Part shown: piece by piece, positions 35,787 to 47,511 of the stretch
Layout: every line of letters starts with the position of its first letter
How positions within the stretch are numbered: the first letter of the stretch is position 1
Assembly: GCF_013394595.1 (NCBI RefSeq)
Contig: NZ_CP053348.1
Location: forward strand, 2,258,001-2,322,000
Length of the DNA: 64,000 nucleotides
Origin: Winogradskyella forsetii
GTDB lineage: Bacteria > Bacteroidota > Bacteroidia > Flavobacteriales > Flavobacteriaceae
Direction: 5' to 3'
Notes under the pieces: generated by a model
Databases searched by the model: none
What the model was told of the DNA's origin: nothing
Seen by the model: the letters and a program-made list of their open reading frames with translations, nothing else
Translations under genes and position numbers: made by a program

Positions 35787-36095
35787 ATGATTCAAGAATT
35801 AGATAAAGATAACTTACAAGACATCATTGCAGAAAACGAAACCGTTGTGGTTCAGTATTCTGCTACTTGGTGTGGTAATTGCCGCATCATGAAACCAAAA
35901 TTCAAGAAATTAGCAACAGAAAACGAGAATGCAAATTTCGTTATTGCTGATGCTGAGAAATTTCCTGACAGTAGAAAATTGGCCACAGTAGATAATTTAC
36001 CAACCTTTGCGACGTTCAAGAATGGCGAATTTAAAGGCCAAGTACAAACTAATAAGTTTGACGTTTTAAAGGAACTTGTTGAAGAAGCTATATAA
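35787..36095 (+). CDS. Thioredoxin-family protein
   Basis: A 102-residue cytosolic thioredoxin fold with active site WCGNC (Cys29 and Cys32) and the cis-proline region DNLPTFATF. CGNC differs from the CGPC of classical thioredoxin. Position 58 bases after a 2-Cys peroxiredoxin suggests it is the dedicated reductant of that enzyme. Confidence 0.92.
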   Translation: MIQELDKDNLQDIIAENETVVVQYSATWCGNCRIMKPKFKKLATENENANFVIADAEKFPDSRKLATVDNLPTFATFKNGEFKGQVQTNKFDVLKELVEEAI

Positions 36096-36118
36096 TTAGT
36101 ATTAATCTAAAAAACAGT

Positions 36119-36149
36119 TTCTTCCCTTAGGGAAGATTAGAGATGGGAC
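36119..36149. repeat. TTCCCTTAGGGAAG dispersed repeat (copy 1)
   Basis: TTCTTCCCTTAGGGAAGATT then AGAGATGGGA, ending at the base before the ATG of the 85-aa gene. Related to 46214-46243. It occupies the place of the ribosome binding site. Confidence 0.65.
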
Positions 36150-36407
36150 ATGAAATTACCAGTAATTAAAAATTTGACGCAGTTCATTGAAGACAATGAC
36201 GAGGATTATATCGTTGAAACCATTGAAACGCTCGAAAATCTAACGGAAGTACCTTCTCTAAAAGATGAAGAACTCGATGTTATAGGCGAGTTAATTTCCA
36301 ACATGTATGGCGCCATTGAGGTCCATAAAATGGTGAAAGATGGCACACCTAAAAAAGAGGCATTAAATAAATTTATGTCTCGCGTTTTGGGATCGATTGA
36401 TAAATAA
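36150..36407 (+). CDS. Small conserved protein, 85 aa (DUF6952-like)
   Basis: An acidic, helical protein (MKLPVIKNLTQFIEDNDEDY ... ELDVIGELISNMYGAIEVHK) without cysteine or membrane segment. I believe it belongs to the family now called DUF6952, often found beside peroxiredoxin and thioredoxin in Flavobacteriia, but cannot verify this here. It is third in the operon; co-transcription suggests a role in peroxide response. Confidence 0.8.
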   Translation: MKLPVIKNLTQFIEDNDEDYIVETIETLENLTEVPSLKDEELDVIGELISNMYGAIEVHKMVKDGTPKKEALNKFMSRVLGSIDK

Positions 36408-36431
36408 TTGAGAAAGAAGAATAGATTTTAT

Positions 36432-36461
36432 AAAACCACTTTGTGAAAACAGGGTGGTTTT
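36432..36461 (+). terminator. Terminator of the peroxiredoxin operon
   Basis: AAAACCACTTTG / CAGGGTGGTTTT stem with a short loop, followed by TTTTG; 25 bases past the stop. Confidence 0.8.
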
Positions 36462-36622
36462 TTGTTTTAATTGAATATTTAGTAATTGAAAATTTCTGTT
36501 ACCTTCGTTTACTTATACTGAATTTCTTTTCAGTTCAGTAAACTCTGCTACAAATTACTGATACGGACTCATACGTAAAACGATAATAATCTTAACACTG
36601 TCTTCGAGAAAACATCATAAAA

Positions 36623-36650
36623 AAAGGCAACCCATCCCTGAGTCACCTTT
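36623..36650 (-). terminator. Terminator of katG
   Basis: Eleven-pair stem AAAGGTGACTC / GGGTTGCCTTT (three G-T pairs) with a 6-base loop and T7 on the minus strand; 24 bases past the katG stop. Confidence 0.75.
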
Positions 36651-36673
36651 CCAAATCACTATTAATCAAATAA

Positions 36674-39396
<2,723 letters not shown>

Positions 39397-40116
39397 ATGC
39401 TATTTAAGAAAACTAATGTTGAAGAAAAATTACGGCGTTTCAAAAAGCGCCAAAACAATGAAGACTTTATTCTTAACGAAGTACATCAAATACTTCAACA
39501 AGATGACATCAAGGATGAAAGAATTCTAGATACCTTGTCAGCGTCCAACAACGGCATCGATAACAATTTTAAATTCGATTTACTCGCCACAGAACACATC
39601 TATCACATTGACGCTATTAAAACCATTTGCATTGATTATAGACTTCGGTTTTTGGATACCAAATATTTCAAAGGCGAATTACCCTATGAAGCCATTTCTA
39701 AAATAAAGCAACTGGAAAAAGACCATAATACAGAAATCAATGGTTTTAAAATTGTGGCGCCTTCAAAATTATTCAAACTAGAAAATGCAGACGATCCTTT
39801 ACTTTTTGCACCTATTGGAAATGGGTATTATTATCTAATCCATAAATGGGGAAATGACCTTCACCCTTTTAGAAAGTTACTGATGTTACCATTTAAAAAT
39901 ATCGTCAATCTTTTGGTTACCACACTTCTGGTGAGTCTAATTGCTACAGGTTTAGTGCCAGATGGCCTTTTTGCCCATAACATGACCGATTCACAAATAG
40001 GAATGATTTTCTTTTTTATGTTCAAATGTATTGCTGCAATGGTGATTTATTATGGGTTTGCTACTGGTAAAAATTTTAATACTGCCATTTGGAATAGCAG
40101 ATATTTTAATGCCTAG
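39397..40116 (+). CDS. Conserved membrane-associated hypothetical protein, 239 aa
   Basis: I recognise no named family. The N-terminal about 160 residues are soluble and charged (RRFKKRQNNEDFILNEVHQI). Two hydrophobic helices follow (about 170-192 and 203-222), with a short polar C terminus. It resembles flavobacterial proteins of unknown function with an internal pair of helices. It is transcribed toward the DUF2007 gene, 120 bases away. Confidence 0.8.
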   Translation: MLFKKTNVEEKLRRFKKRQNNEDFILNEVHQILQQDDIKDERILDTLSASNNGIDNNFKFDLLATEHIYHIDAIKTICIDYRLRFLDTKYFKGELPYEAISKIKQLEKDHNTEINGFKIVAPSKLFKLENADDPLLFAPIGNGYYYLIHKWGNDLHPFRKLLMLPFKNIVNLLVTTLLVSLIATGLVPDGLFAHNMTDSQIGMIFFFMFKCIAAMVIYYGFATGKNFNTAIWNSRYFNA

Positions 40117-40236
40117 AATATATTTTGAAATGTGGTTTTTATGTTAATTGAAGAATTTTAGAAAAGAGTTCCTCCTAAAATAGTGTAACATTCTGAAGTT
40201 TTTCGTAACTTACTATTACATTTAAATCCTAATATT

Positions 40237-40479
40237 ATGAGCACGATAGAATATACAAAAGTTTATGAAGGTAGTTCCATTTTAGCTATCCGAGTTAGAG
40301 ACGAATTAGAGCGTACAGGAATTATTCCCATAATAAAAGACGAAGGCGAATCACAACGATTAGGAGGTCAAGGTTCAATCAACAGTGGTTATCAAGAAGT
40401 ATTTGTGCATAACGATGAATTAGATAAAGCCATGGTCATTGTGAATCGTGTTAAGGCTGAGATGGAAGCTTCTTCTTAG
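40237..40479 (+). CDS. DUF2007 domain protein
   Basis: An 80-residue protein with the DUF2007 pattern: early YTKVYEGSSILAIRVRDELE, GIIPIIKDEG and the late EVFVHNDELDKAMVIVN. The family has a ferredoxin-like fold and is called putative signal-transducing protein. Function unknown. Confidence 0.88.
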   Translation: MSTIEYTKVYEGSSILAIRVRDELERTGIIPIIKDEGESQRLGGQGSINSGYQEVFVHNDELDKAMVIVNRVKAEMEASS

Positions 40480-40561
40480 TTAGCAATATTCAATAAAATT
40501 AAGATATCAAGCATCTTAAGAATATTAATTAATGATTATATTTTTTTATAAAATCATTCCA

Positions 40562-40599
40562 AAAAAAATGCTAGGGTTTATATTCACTAGCATTTTTTT
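40562..40599. terminator. Bidirectional terminator
   Basis: AATGCTAG / CTAGCATT stem flanked by A8 on the left and T7 on the right, between the convergent DUF2007 and ABC-F genes. Confidence 0.8.
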
Positions 40600-40622
40600 A
40601 ATTCATAAATAAGGTGAAGAGC

Positions 40623-42248
40623 TTAAACCGTCACACCATACATCTTCTCGCGCTGCTCTTTAATCTTTGTATCACTCATATACTCATCAAAAGTCATATA
40701 ACGATCAATGACGCCGTTTGGTGTTAATTCTATAATACGGTTACCTACGGTTTGTGCAAACTCATAGTCATGAGTGGTTAACATTACTGTGCCTTTAAAG
40801 TTTTTAAGTGAATTATTAAAAGCTGTAATACTTTCCAAATCCAAATGGTTTGTTGGTTCGTCCAACATTAAAACGTTGGCTCTAATCATCATCATTCGGC
40901 TTAGCATACAACGTACTTTTTCGCCTCCTGATAAAACATCCGAAGTTTTTAGAGCTTCTTCTCCGCTGAAAATCATCTTCCCCAAAAATCCTCTGATATG
41001 GACTTCTTCACGTTCTTCTTCCGTAGTTGCCCATTGACGTAACCAATCGACCAATGATAATTTGTTGTTGAAAAATTCACTATTATCCAGTGGTAAATAC
41101 GATTGCGTGGTGGTTACTCCCCAAGAAAATTTTCCTGCATCCGCTTTTTCGTTGCCATTCAAAATTTGATAAAATGCGGTTGTAGCTCTTGAATCTTTAG
41201 AATAAACGACCACTTTATCACCTTTATTCAAATTGATATCAATATCCTTAAATAATACTTCGCCATCTAAACTGGCCGATAGACCTTCAACATTTAAAAT
41301 TTGGTCTCCAGCTTCGCGATCGCGTTCAAAAATAATCGCGGGATAACGACGACTAGAACGTCTTATTTCAGAAATGTTCAGTTTATCGATCATCTTCTTT
41401 CTACTGGTTGCTTGTTTGGATTTTGCAACGTTGGCCGAAAAACGACGGATAAAATCTTCGAGTTCCTTTTTCTTCTCTTCAGCTTTTTTATTTTGCTGTG
41501 CATGTTGTCTTGCCGCTAATTGAGACGACTCATACCAAAAGGTATAGTTACCAGAGAAATGGTTAATTTTCCCAAAATCGATATCAGAAATATGTGTACA
41601 AACCGAATCCAAAAAGTGTCTATCGTGAGATACTACAATGACACAGTTATCATAATTTGCCAAGAAATTTTCTAACCAAGAGATGGTTTCATAATCCAAA
41701 TCATTGGTAGGCTCATCCATTATCAACAAATCCGGATTACCGAATAAGGCTTGAGCCAACAGCACGCGGACTTTTTGTTTACCATCCAAATCTTTCATTA
41801 AGGTATAATGATGTTCCTCCTTTATACCTAAGTTAGATAACATGGCTGCTGCATCACTATCGGCATTCCATCCGTTCATTTCTTCAAACTGTACCTGAAG
41901 CTCTCCAATTTTCTCAGCATTTTCATCCGTATAATCAGCGTATAAGGCATCAATTTGGGATTTCAACTTATATAGTGGTTTGTTTCCTTTTAATACAGTT
42001 TCCAAAACAGTATCTTCATCATGCTTGTTGTGATCCTGCTCTAAAACAGACATACGCTTTCCTGGCTCTAAATGCACACTTCCAGATGTTGGATCCATCT
42101 TGCCAGCGATAATTTTTAGAAACGTGGATTTTCCGGCACCATTGGCACCAATAATTCCATAGCAATTACCATTATTGAATGTGGTGCTTACTTCATCAAA
42201 AAGAACGCGCTTTCCGAATTGTACCGAGAGATTAGAAACTGATAACAT
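40623..42248 (-). CDS. ABC-F ATPase, YbiT-like, with one degenerate ATP site
   Basis: A 541-residue soluble tandem ATPase acting on the ribosome. NBD1 has a full Walker A GANGAGKST (34-42) and Walker B LLIMDEPTNDLD, but its signature reads LDGKQ (154-158). NBD2 has a good signature LSGGEK (439-444) and Walker B LMLDEPTNHLD, but its Walker A position reads SKDSRATT (350-357), without the P-loop Gly-Lys. In the head-to-tail dimer, NBD2 Walker A pairs with NBD1 signature, so one composite site is lost on both sides and the other is intact. The linker between domains is charged, as usual in ABC-F. E. coli YbiT also has a weak first signature, as I recall. Confidence 0.92.
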   Translation of the reverse strand: MLSVSNLSVQFGKRVLFDEVSTTFNNGNCYGIIGANGAGKSTFLKIIAGKMDPTSGSVHLEPGKRMSVLEQDHNKHDEDTVLETVLKGNKPLYKLKSQIDALYADYTDENAEKIGELQVQFEEMNGWNADSDAAAMLSNLGIKEEHHYTLMKDLDGKQKVRVLLAQALFGNPDLLIMDEPTNDLDYETISWLENFLANYDNCVIVVSHDRHFLDSVCTHISDIDFGKINHFSGNYTFWYESSQLAARQHAQQNKKAEEKKKELEDFIRRFSANVAKSKQATSRKKMIDKLNISEIRRSSRRYPAIIFERDREAGDQILNVEGLSASLDGEVLFKDIDINLNKGDKVVVYSKDSRATTAFYQILNGNEKADAGKFSWGVTTTQSYLPLDNSEFFNNKLSLVDWLRQWATTEEEREEVHIRGFLGKMIFSGEEALKTSDVLSGGEKVRCMLSRMMMIRANVLMLDEPTNHLDLESITAFNNSLKNFKGTVMLTTHDYEFAQTVGNRIIELTPNGVIDRYMTFDEYMSDTKIKEQREKMYGVTV

Positions 42249-42530
42249 ATCTTAAAACTTTATTGTGTTAACCTTATTTTTTTTGAGATTGCAAAAGTAG
42301 AAAATTAAACGCAAACTCAGCCATTTAACTGTATTATGAATCTTAAAAAAACCATAAATGTTTTTCATTTGGTTTCGAACTGTGTTTTGCTTAGGTAGCG
42401 TTTAAAAACATTATAAAACGGCCTCATAAAGTAGAAAATTTCACTACTTATACCCTCGTCATTTAACGGAATAAACCGTCACTTAACAAGATTTAACGAG
42501 GTATTAACAGGAGTTGCGCAATGCTTCCGC

Positions 42531-42538
42531 TATTTTTG
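42531..42538 (+). promoter_or_regulatory. Possible -7 element upstream of the thioredoxin-fold lipoprotein
   Basis: TATTTTTG fits TAnnTTTG. It would place the transcript start near 42545, after the TTG at 42540 and before the ATG at 42567, which supports the ATG as the real start. Confidence 0.4.
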
Positions 42539-42566
42539 TTTGACTAAACTAATACAAAACAAACCC

Positions 42567-44027
42567 ATGTTTATCCTTCGCATTGTATTTGCTGTTACAA
42601 TAATGTTAACTGTTTTTGGATGTCAGTTCAAAGGCGGCAATGCTAGTGAACATGCTTATATTGGTGGCGAAATTATCAATCCCAAAAATAACAATTTATT
42701 ACTTTACAACAATAAGGGTAAAATTGTTGATTCCATTACATTAGATGCTGACAACCGATTTATTTACAAAATCGAAAATCTTCAACCAGGACTTCATTCC
42801 ATAACGCATGGCGGCGAATATCAAATGCTGCTTTTAGAACCTAACGATAGTCTTATGTTTAGGTTAAACACCTACGATTTTGATGAATCTTTGGTCTTTA
42901 CAGGCGAAGGCGCAAAGAAGAATAACTATCTTATAAAAACGTATTTATCTAACGAAAAGGAAGCCAAGAAATTAGTAAAATATTCTAGAATGGAACCAGA
43001 GGTCTTCAATGCGTTTGTAGAGGAAAGACGTCAAGATCAATTAGATGAATTTCATAAGTTTTTAGAACGTAATGAAGAATCTGATTTTTTTAAATCCATT
43101 ATTGAAGCTAATATAAATTACAACACCTATGCTGATAAGGAAATTTACCCGTTTGCATATTTCGGAAATAATAAATTAATCCATATCAAAGATTTACCTG
43201 AAGACTTTTTCGCACACAGAAAGGATATTGATTACAACGCGAGCCAATTGAGCAACTTCTTTGCATATAATCGTTTTTTATTTTCACACATTGATAATTT
43301 GGCGATTGATGATTATTACAAAAACAATCCATACCATAGTAAATTCAATAGACATGCTATGTGTTACAATAAGTCTAAACTCGATTTAATTGATAGTATA
43401 ATTACCGAGCCGACGATTAAAAATAATTTACTGAAATACAAAGCGAGGGAATTTATTAGCTATAACCATACTGAGGAAGATGCCAATGCTTTACTCGATC
43501 ATTATTTGGAAAAAACGACTAGCGAGGAAGACAAAACTTATATGAAGGATTTGGTATCTTCATTGAAATTGCTGCGCCAAGGAAATCCTTTGCCTAATAT
43601 TGCACTCGTTAACTATAACGATACCGAGCATTTTATAAATTCAATTATTACCAAACCAACTATTATTTATTTTTGGTCATCGAACTCAAAGTCGCAATAT
43701 CGAAACAGCCATTTTATGGTAGATAAATTGAAGAGACAATTTCCGCAAATGGATTTTATATCTATAAATGTGAATGATAATGACGATGAATTTTGGAAAA
43801 ACATCATTAACAACTATAGCTTTTCCACTATCAACGAATTTAAGTTCAAAAACTCAAAACAAGCACGAAAAACCCTAGCTGTAAATTATTTGAACAAAGC
43901 CATTATTGTTAATAAAGAGGGTTTAATATTGCATCCTAATGCTAATATTTTTAGTTCTGACTTCAACGAAACGTTGGAAAATTTACTACTAAAAAAGCAT
44001 CTTATTGTTCAACAAGATGCGCTTTAG
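42567..44027 (+). CDS. Thioredoxin-fold lipoprotein lacking the CxxC pair
   Basis: A 486-residue predicted lipoprotein: signal peptide with lipobox ending FGC (Cys19). The N-terminal domain resembles the DUF4369-like beta domain of TlpA-type proteins (HAYIGGEIINPKNNNLLLYN). A helical middle region follows and a C-terminal thioredoxin-like domain starts at about residue 340. Where WCxxC is expected the sequence reads FWSSNSKSQ (near residue 370), so there is no redox pair. It is likely periplasmic, attached to a membrane. It cannot be a disulfide reductase; a binding or structural role is inferred. I prefer the ATG at 42567 over a TTG at 42540. Confidence 0.82.
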   Translation: MFILRIVFAVTIMLTVFGCQFKGGNASEHAYIGGEIINPKNNNLLLYNNKGKIVDSITLDADNRFIYKIENLQPGLHSITHGGEYQMLLLEPNDSLMFRLNTYDFDESLVFTGEGAKKNNYLIKTYLSNEKEAKKLVKYSRMEPEVFNAFVEERRQDQLDEFHKFLERNEESDFFKSIIEANINYNTYADKEIYPFAYFGNNKLIHIKDLPEDFFAHRKDIDYNASQLSNFFAYNRFLFSHIDNLAIDDYYKNNPYHSKFNRHAMCYNKSKLDLIDSIITEPTIKNNLLKYKAREFISYNHTEEDANALLDHYLEKTTSEEDKTYMKDLVSSLKLLRQGNPLPNIALVNYNDTEHFINSIITKPTIIYFWSSNSKSQYRNSHFMVDKLKRQFPQMDFISINVNDNDDEFWKNIINNYSFSTINEFKFKNSKQARKTLAVNYLNKAIIVNKEGLILHPNANIFSSDFNETLENLLLKKHLIVQQDAL

Positions 44028-44084
44028 TCTTTAATTAAAATGTGTATTCTCTTTTTTAGATTATAACTATTTATCTTTAATAAT

Positions 44085-44738
44085 CTAGTTCCCTTTTTTA
44101 TAATCCGCCAAGAATTTTTCCAAACCACTATCTGTCAGAGGATGTTTTAATAATCCCGTGATTGAACTTAAAGGCCCAGTCATAACATCAGCACCCAGTT
44201 TAGCACAATCGATAACATGCATGGTGTGACGAACCGAAGCGGCTAATATTTGTGTTTCAAATGAATAATTATCGTAGATATGACGAATTTCTGCAATAAG
44301 GTTTAAACCATCTGTAGAAATATCATCCAATCGACCAATAAATGGAGACACATAAGTGGCACCAGCTTTGGCAGCCAATAAGGCCTGACCTGGAGAAAAC
44401 ACTAACGTTACGTTGGTTTTAATTCCTCTGTCCGAAAAATATTTACAAGCCTTAATACCATCTTTAATCATAGGTAATTTAATCACAATTTGATCATGAA
44501 GTTCAGCCAACGCTTCGCCTTCTCGTATCATACCATCAAAATCAGTAGAAATAACTTCTGCCGAAACGTCGCCATCCACAATGTTACAGATATCAACATA
44601 ATGCTTCATAATATTGTCTGTTCCTGTAATGCCTTCTTTGGCCATTAATGATGGGTTTGTAGTTACACCATCTAAAATACCCATATCTTGGGCTTCTTTA
44701 ATTTGCTTTAGGTTCGCCGTATCGATAAAAAATTTCAT
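44085..44738 (-). CDS. fsa: Fructose-6-phosphate aldolase / small transaldolase
   Basis: A 217-residue TalC/FSA-type class I aldolase beginning [20 protein letters not shown]. The start at 44738 fits the family; an upstream ATG would add 13 unrelated residues. Schiff-base Lys87 lies in [19 protein letters not shown] and [12 protein letters not shown] are family signatures. Many enzymes of this size act as transaldolase in the pentose phosphate pathway; aldolase and transaldolase cannot be told apart by eye. Confidence 0.92.
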   Translation of the reverse strand: MKFFIDTANLKQIKEAQDMGILDGVTTNPSLMAKEGITGTDNIMKHYVDICNIVDGDVSAEVISTDFDGMIREGEALAELHDQIVIKLPMIKDGIKACKYFSDRGIKTNVTLVFSPGQALLAAKAGATYVSPFIGRLDDISTDGLNLIAEIRHIYDNYSFETQILAASVRHTMHVIDCAKLGADVMTGPLSSITGLLKHPLTDSGLEKFLADYKKGN

Positions 44739-44833
44739 GTATTGTAATTTTAATTGTTGTGTTTTAAGTTGTTGCAAAATTACAACTTAAACCCTTATGA
44801 GTAGAAATAATTTTTAATAACTAAAATCCTTAG

Positions 44834-45235
44834 TTATTCAACAATTAAGAGATAGGTTTTAGACGTGCTATAATTACATAACACATCAGAATCATCGTCA
44901 TAATCCCTGAAAGGACCATCGACATCCAAGTAGATTGTGATTCTGTAAGTTCCTGTAAATTCTGGAGTCCCTTCGATACTTATGGTTCTATAATTTACAA
45001 AATAATCCATGCCAATTGGTAAGCCTTTCACATCAAAATAATAATCATAATCCTCATCCCTTGGCTCATTTGTTATACCAACTCTTAAATCCGAATAATA
45101 AGAACTTTCTGTAGAGGCGATGGGAAATGATTTATTAGGAAGTTCTGGTTCTTTCGGAATGATGCAATTGAAACCATTTTCACAACCTAAAAATAATAAA
45201 CTGAATACTAATGGAATAAAGTAATGTAGTTTCAT
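44834..45235 (-). CDS. Hypothetical lipoprotein, 133 aa
   Basis: Signal peptide MKLHYFIPLVFSLLFLGC with lipobox Cys18. The mature part is short, acidic and beta-rich (SYYSDLRVGITNEPRDEDYD, GTYRITIYLDVDGPF), suggesting one small Ig-like domain. I recognise no family. It sits between transaldolase and SDR on the same strand, with an independent look. Confidence 0.8.
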   Translation of the reverse strand: MKLHYFIPLVFSLLFLGCENGFNCIIPKEPELPNKSFPIASTESSYYSDLRVGITNEPRDEDYDYYFDVKGLPIGMDYFVNYRTISIEGTPEFTGTYRITIYLDVDGPFRDYDDDSDVLCNYSTSKTYLLIVE

Positions 45236-45279
45236 AACGGCTTATTTGAAATTTACCATCACAAATAATGTACCAAGTT

Positions 45280-46083
45280 TTACAACTTATAATGATTCAT
45301 CAATAACTTTTCATAAAAGGAATCTGGGAGAATACGCTTTAAAACAATAGAGAATTTCTGCATAAAAGCCCCAACCTTGTAATGAATTTTAGGATTCTTA
45401 GTCTGAATGATTTTATAAATAGCTTCTGCCATTTGTTTTGGATCATTTCCACTATCCACATGTTCATCCATCATGCTTAACGTGTTTCCGTAAGTGTCTT
45501 TATATGGCGATTTTTCTAATATTGGAGCATGATAGCGACCAGCTGCAATGTTAGTAGCGAAATCACCAGGAGCCACATTGGTCATATGGATATTAAACCC
45601 TTTTAGTTCCATTCTGAAAGCTTCGGTAATCAGTTCTAAAGCACCTTTACTCGCACTATAAATACCACGATAAGGTAAACCCATATAACCAGCAATAGAT
45701 GTAATATTGATAATTAAACCCGAATTCTGTTGACGCATAGTCGGCAAAACCGCTTTTATGACATTTATAGGGCCGAAAAGATTGGTTTCAAAATTGCGCT
45801 TTATTTCTTCGTCTGGAATTTCTTCAATAGGACCGGTTATACCAGCACCTGCATTGTTCACTAAAACATCTATTTGAGATTCTTGCTTTAAAACTTCTGC
45901 TATGCAATTTGAAATCGTTTCTGGTTTGGTAACATCTAAAGCTACAATAGGAAATTTGCTATCAGGATAATTCTTAGGATTTCTACTGGTTCCATAGACT
46001 TGGAAGCCTTTAGCTTGAAGAAATTCTCCCATAGATTTCCCAATTCCTGAAGATCCACCTGTTATTAATACAACTTTAGACAT
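45280..46083 (-). CDS. Short-chain dehydrogenase/reductase
   Basis: A 267-residue classical SDR. Nucleotide-binding TGGSSGIGKSMG (8-19), NNAG at 76-79, catalytic Ser129, Tyr142 and Lys146 (YSASK). NADP(H) preference is suggested by SRNP following the second strand. The C terminus is basic and could touch the membrane (FMQKFSIVLKRILP). Substrate unknown. Confidence 0.9.
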   Translation of the reverse strand: MSKVVLITGGSSGIGKSMGEFLQAKGFQVYGTSRNPKNYPDSKFPIVALDVTKPETISNCIAEVLKQESQIDVLVNNAGAGITGPIEEIPDEEIKRNFETNLFGPINVIKAVLPTMRQQNSGLIINITSIAGYMGLPYRGIYSASKGALELITEAFRMELKGFNIHMTNVAPGDFATNIAAGRYHAPILEKSPYKDTYGNTLSMMDEHVDSGNDPKQMAEAIYKIIQTKNPKIHYKVGAFMQKFSIVLKRILPDSFYEKLLMNHYKL

Positions 46084-46213
46084 ATTGAATTATAAATTTC
46101 GACTTGCAAAATACAAATTCCAAAATTAGTATAAACAATATGAAAATCGAATAGATAAGTCCGAGTGAGAATTTATTAAATCTAAGAAAGAATTTATGGA
46201 TACCGAGTAAAAG

Positions 46214-46243
46214 TTCCTTCCCTTGGGGAAGGCTAGAATGGGA
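46214..46243. repeat. TTCCCTTGGGGAAGG dispersed repeat (copy 2)
   Basis: TTCCTTCCCTTGGGGAAGGC then TAGAATGGGA, closely related to 36119-36149. It lies just beyond the 3' end of the SRP RNA. Confidence 0.65.
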
Positions 46244-46253
46244 TACAAAAAAA

Positions 46254-46347
46254 GGCAAGCTACCTACATCACACCGCTACGACCGTTTACCTTTGCTGCG
46301 TTCCCGCCCTGGAGGATTCAACAGGAGCTGGTTGTGTAGGACTTGCC
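46254..46347 (-). ncRNA. ffs: Signal recognition particle RNA, small bacterial type
   Basis: On the minus strand the 94 bases contain the universal SRP core: CTCCTGTTGAATCCTCCAGG then GCGGGAACGCAGCA, with a GGAA-type tetraloop and the asymmetric internal loop, then AAAGGTAAACGG. The ends pair (CTTGCC at 46347-46342 with GGCAAG at 46259-46254), and a T7 run follows. A near-perfect promoter precedes it. The RNA works with Ffh in membrane protein targeting. Confidence 0.93.
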
Positions 46348-46352
46348 AGCTG

Positions 46353-46382
46353 CAAAGATACAATCTTTAATTACTTTCACAA
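46353..46382 (-). promoter_or_regulatory. Promoter of the SRP RNA
   Basis: TTG (46382-46380), 19 bases, TATCTTTG (46360-46353), and the RNA 5' end five bases further. This matches the Bacteroidota consensus. Confidence 0.75.
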
Positions 46383-46436
46383 TGATTTTTAAACTGAATT
46401 TTATTTAATAACTTGCTAAAAATTCAAACAGAACTT

Positions 46437-47465
46437 ATGCATCTCTCTAAATATTTCATTCTCTTATCCTTAAGTTTATTTTTATCGAATTGTGGCGATT
46501 CCAATACGTCAAATAAAACGGGTTTATCCATTAATACAACCGAAAAATCATTAATGCTTGGTGATACGTTGAAATTATCGATTAATAATCCTAAAAAATT
46601 AGAGGTTTCCAATGTGAGTTATGAGCTTAATGGTAAACCCATTGAAAACAACATGGTTTTAAACAACATGTCATTAGGAAATAAAACCATCTCAGCCAAA
46701 GTAAAAATCGGAGACGAAACGCAGACCATTACGAAATCGGTTATAGTTTATAACAACACCATTCCTTCTATTTACACCTACGAAATTGTAAATACATTTC
46801 CTCATGACATTAGTTCTTACACACAAGGTTTGGAATTTTACAATGGCGAATTGTACGAAAGTACAGGTCAGAAAAAGGAATCCAAGCTCAGAAAAATTAA
46901 TTTTGAAACTGGAGAAGTTTTAAAAAATATTGATTTAGAAGATCAGTATTTTGGAGAAGGCCTTACCATTCTTAATGACAAAATCTATCAGCTCACTTGG
47001 CAAGCCAAACGTGGTTTTATTTATGATGTCGATACTTTTGAAAAACTAAGCACCTTTAATTATGGAACAAGTAAAGAAGGTTGGGGAATTTGTAATGATG
47101 GCACAACCTTATTTAAATCAGATGGTACAGAAAAAATTTATCTTTTAAATCCAGAAAACCTTACAGAACAAGGCCATATAGAAGTTTATACCGAAAAAGG
47201 AAAGATTCCAAGCCTAAATGAACTCGAATGGATTGATGGCAAAATCTTTGCCAACATTTACCAACGTAATGGTGTTTTAATTATCAATCCTAAAACTGGA
47301 GGTGTTGAAGGCGTTATCGATTTTAAACCGCTAAAAAAACTGGTGAAGCAACATCCAAAATTAGATGTTTTAAATGGCATCGCTTACCATCCAGAACGTG
47401 AAACTATTTTTGTAACCGGAAAAAATTGGGACAAGCTTTTTGAAGTAAAAATATCCAAACGATAA
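46437..47465 (+). CDS. Glutaminyl-peptide cyclotransferase (lipoprotein)
   Basis: A 342-residue plant/bacterial-type glutamine cyclotransferase that forms N-terminal pyroglutamate on peptides. ATG 46437 opens a signal peptide with lipobox Cys19 (SNCGDS). About 75 residues of an Ig-like N-terminal domain precede the five-bladed propeller, with family phrases SSYTQGLEFYNGELYESTGQ, GEGLTILNDKIYQLTW, ELEWIDGKIFANIYQ and LNGIAYHPE. Located in the periplasm or on the surface. A TTG at 46413 is the upstream alternative start. Confidence 0.9.
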   Translation: MHLSKYFILLSLSLFLSNCGDSNTSNKTGLSINTTEKSLMLGDTLKLSINNPKKLEVSNVSYELNGKPIENNMVLNNMSLGNKTISAKVKIGDETQTITKSVIVYNNTIPSIYTYEIVNTFPHDISSYTQGLEFYNGELYESTGQKKESKLRKINFETGEVLKNIDLEDQYFGEGLTILNDKIYQLTWQAKRGFIYDVDTFEKLSTFNYGTSKEGWGICNDGTTLFKSDGTEKIYLLNPENLTEQGHIEVYTEKGKIPSLNELEWIDGKIFANIYQRNGVLIINPKTGGVEGVIDFKPLKKLVKQHPKLDVLNGIAYHPERETIFVTGKNWDKLFEVKISKR

Positions 47466-47511
47466 ATGGTTTTAGTTATTGAGTTGTTCACCCTGTAAAG
47501 AGACAAAAAAA

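Noticed and set aside
46076..46258. 60-codon minus-strand frame beside the SRP RNA
   Set aside because: Its start lies in the TTCCCTTGGGGAAGG repeat and its end overlaps the SDR gene start; it looks like chance translation of a repeat.
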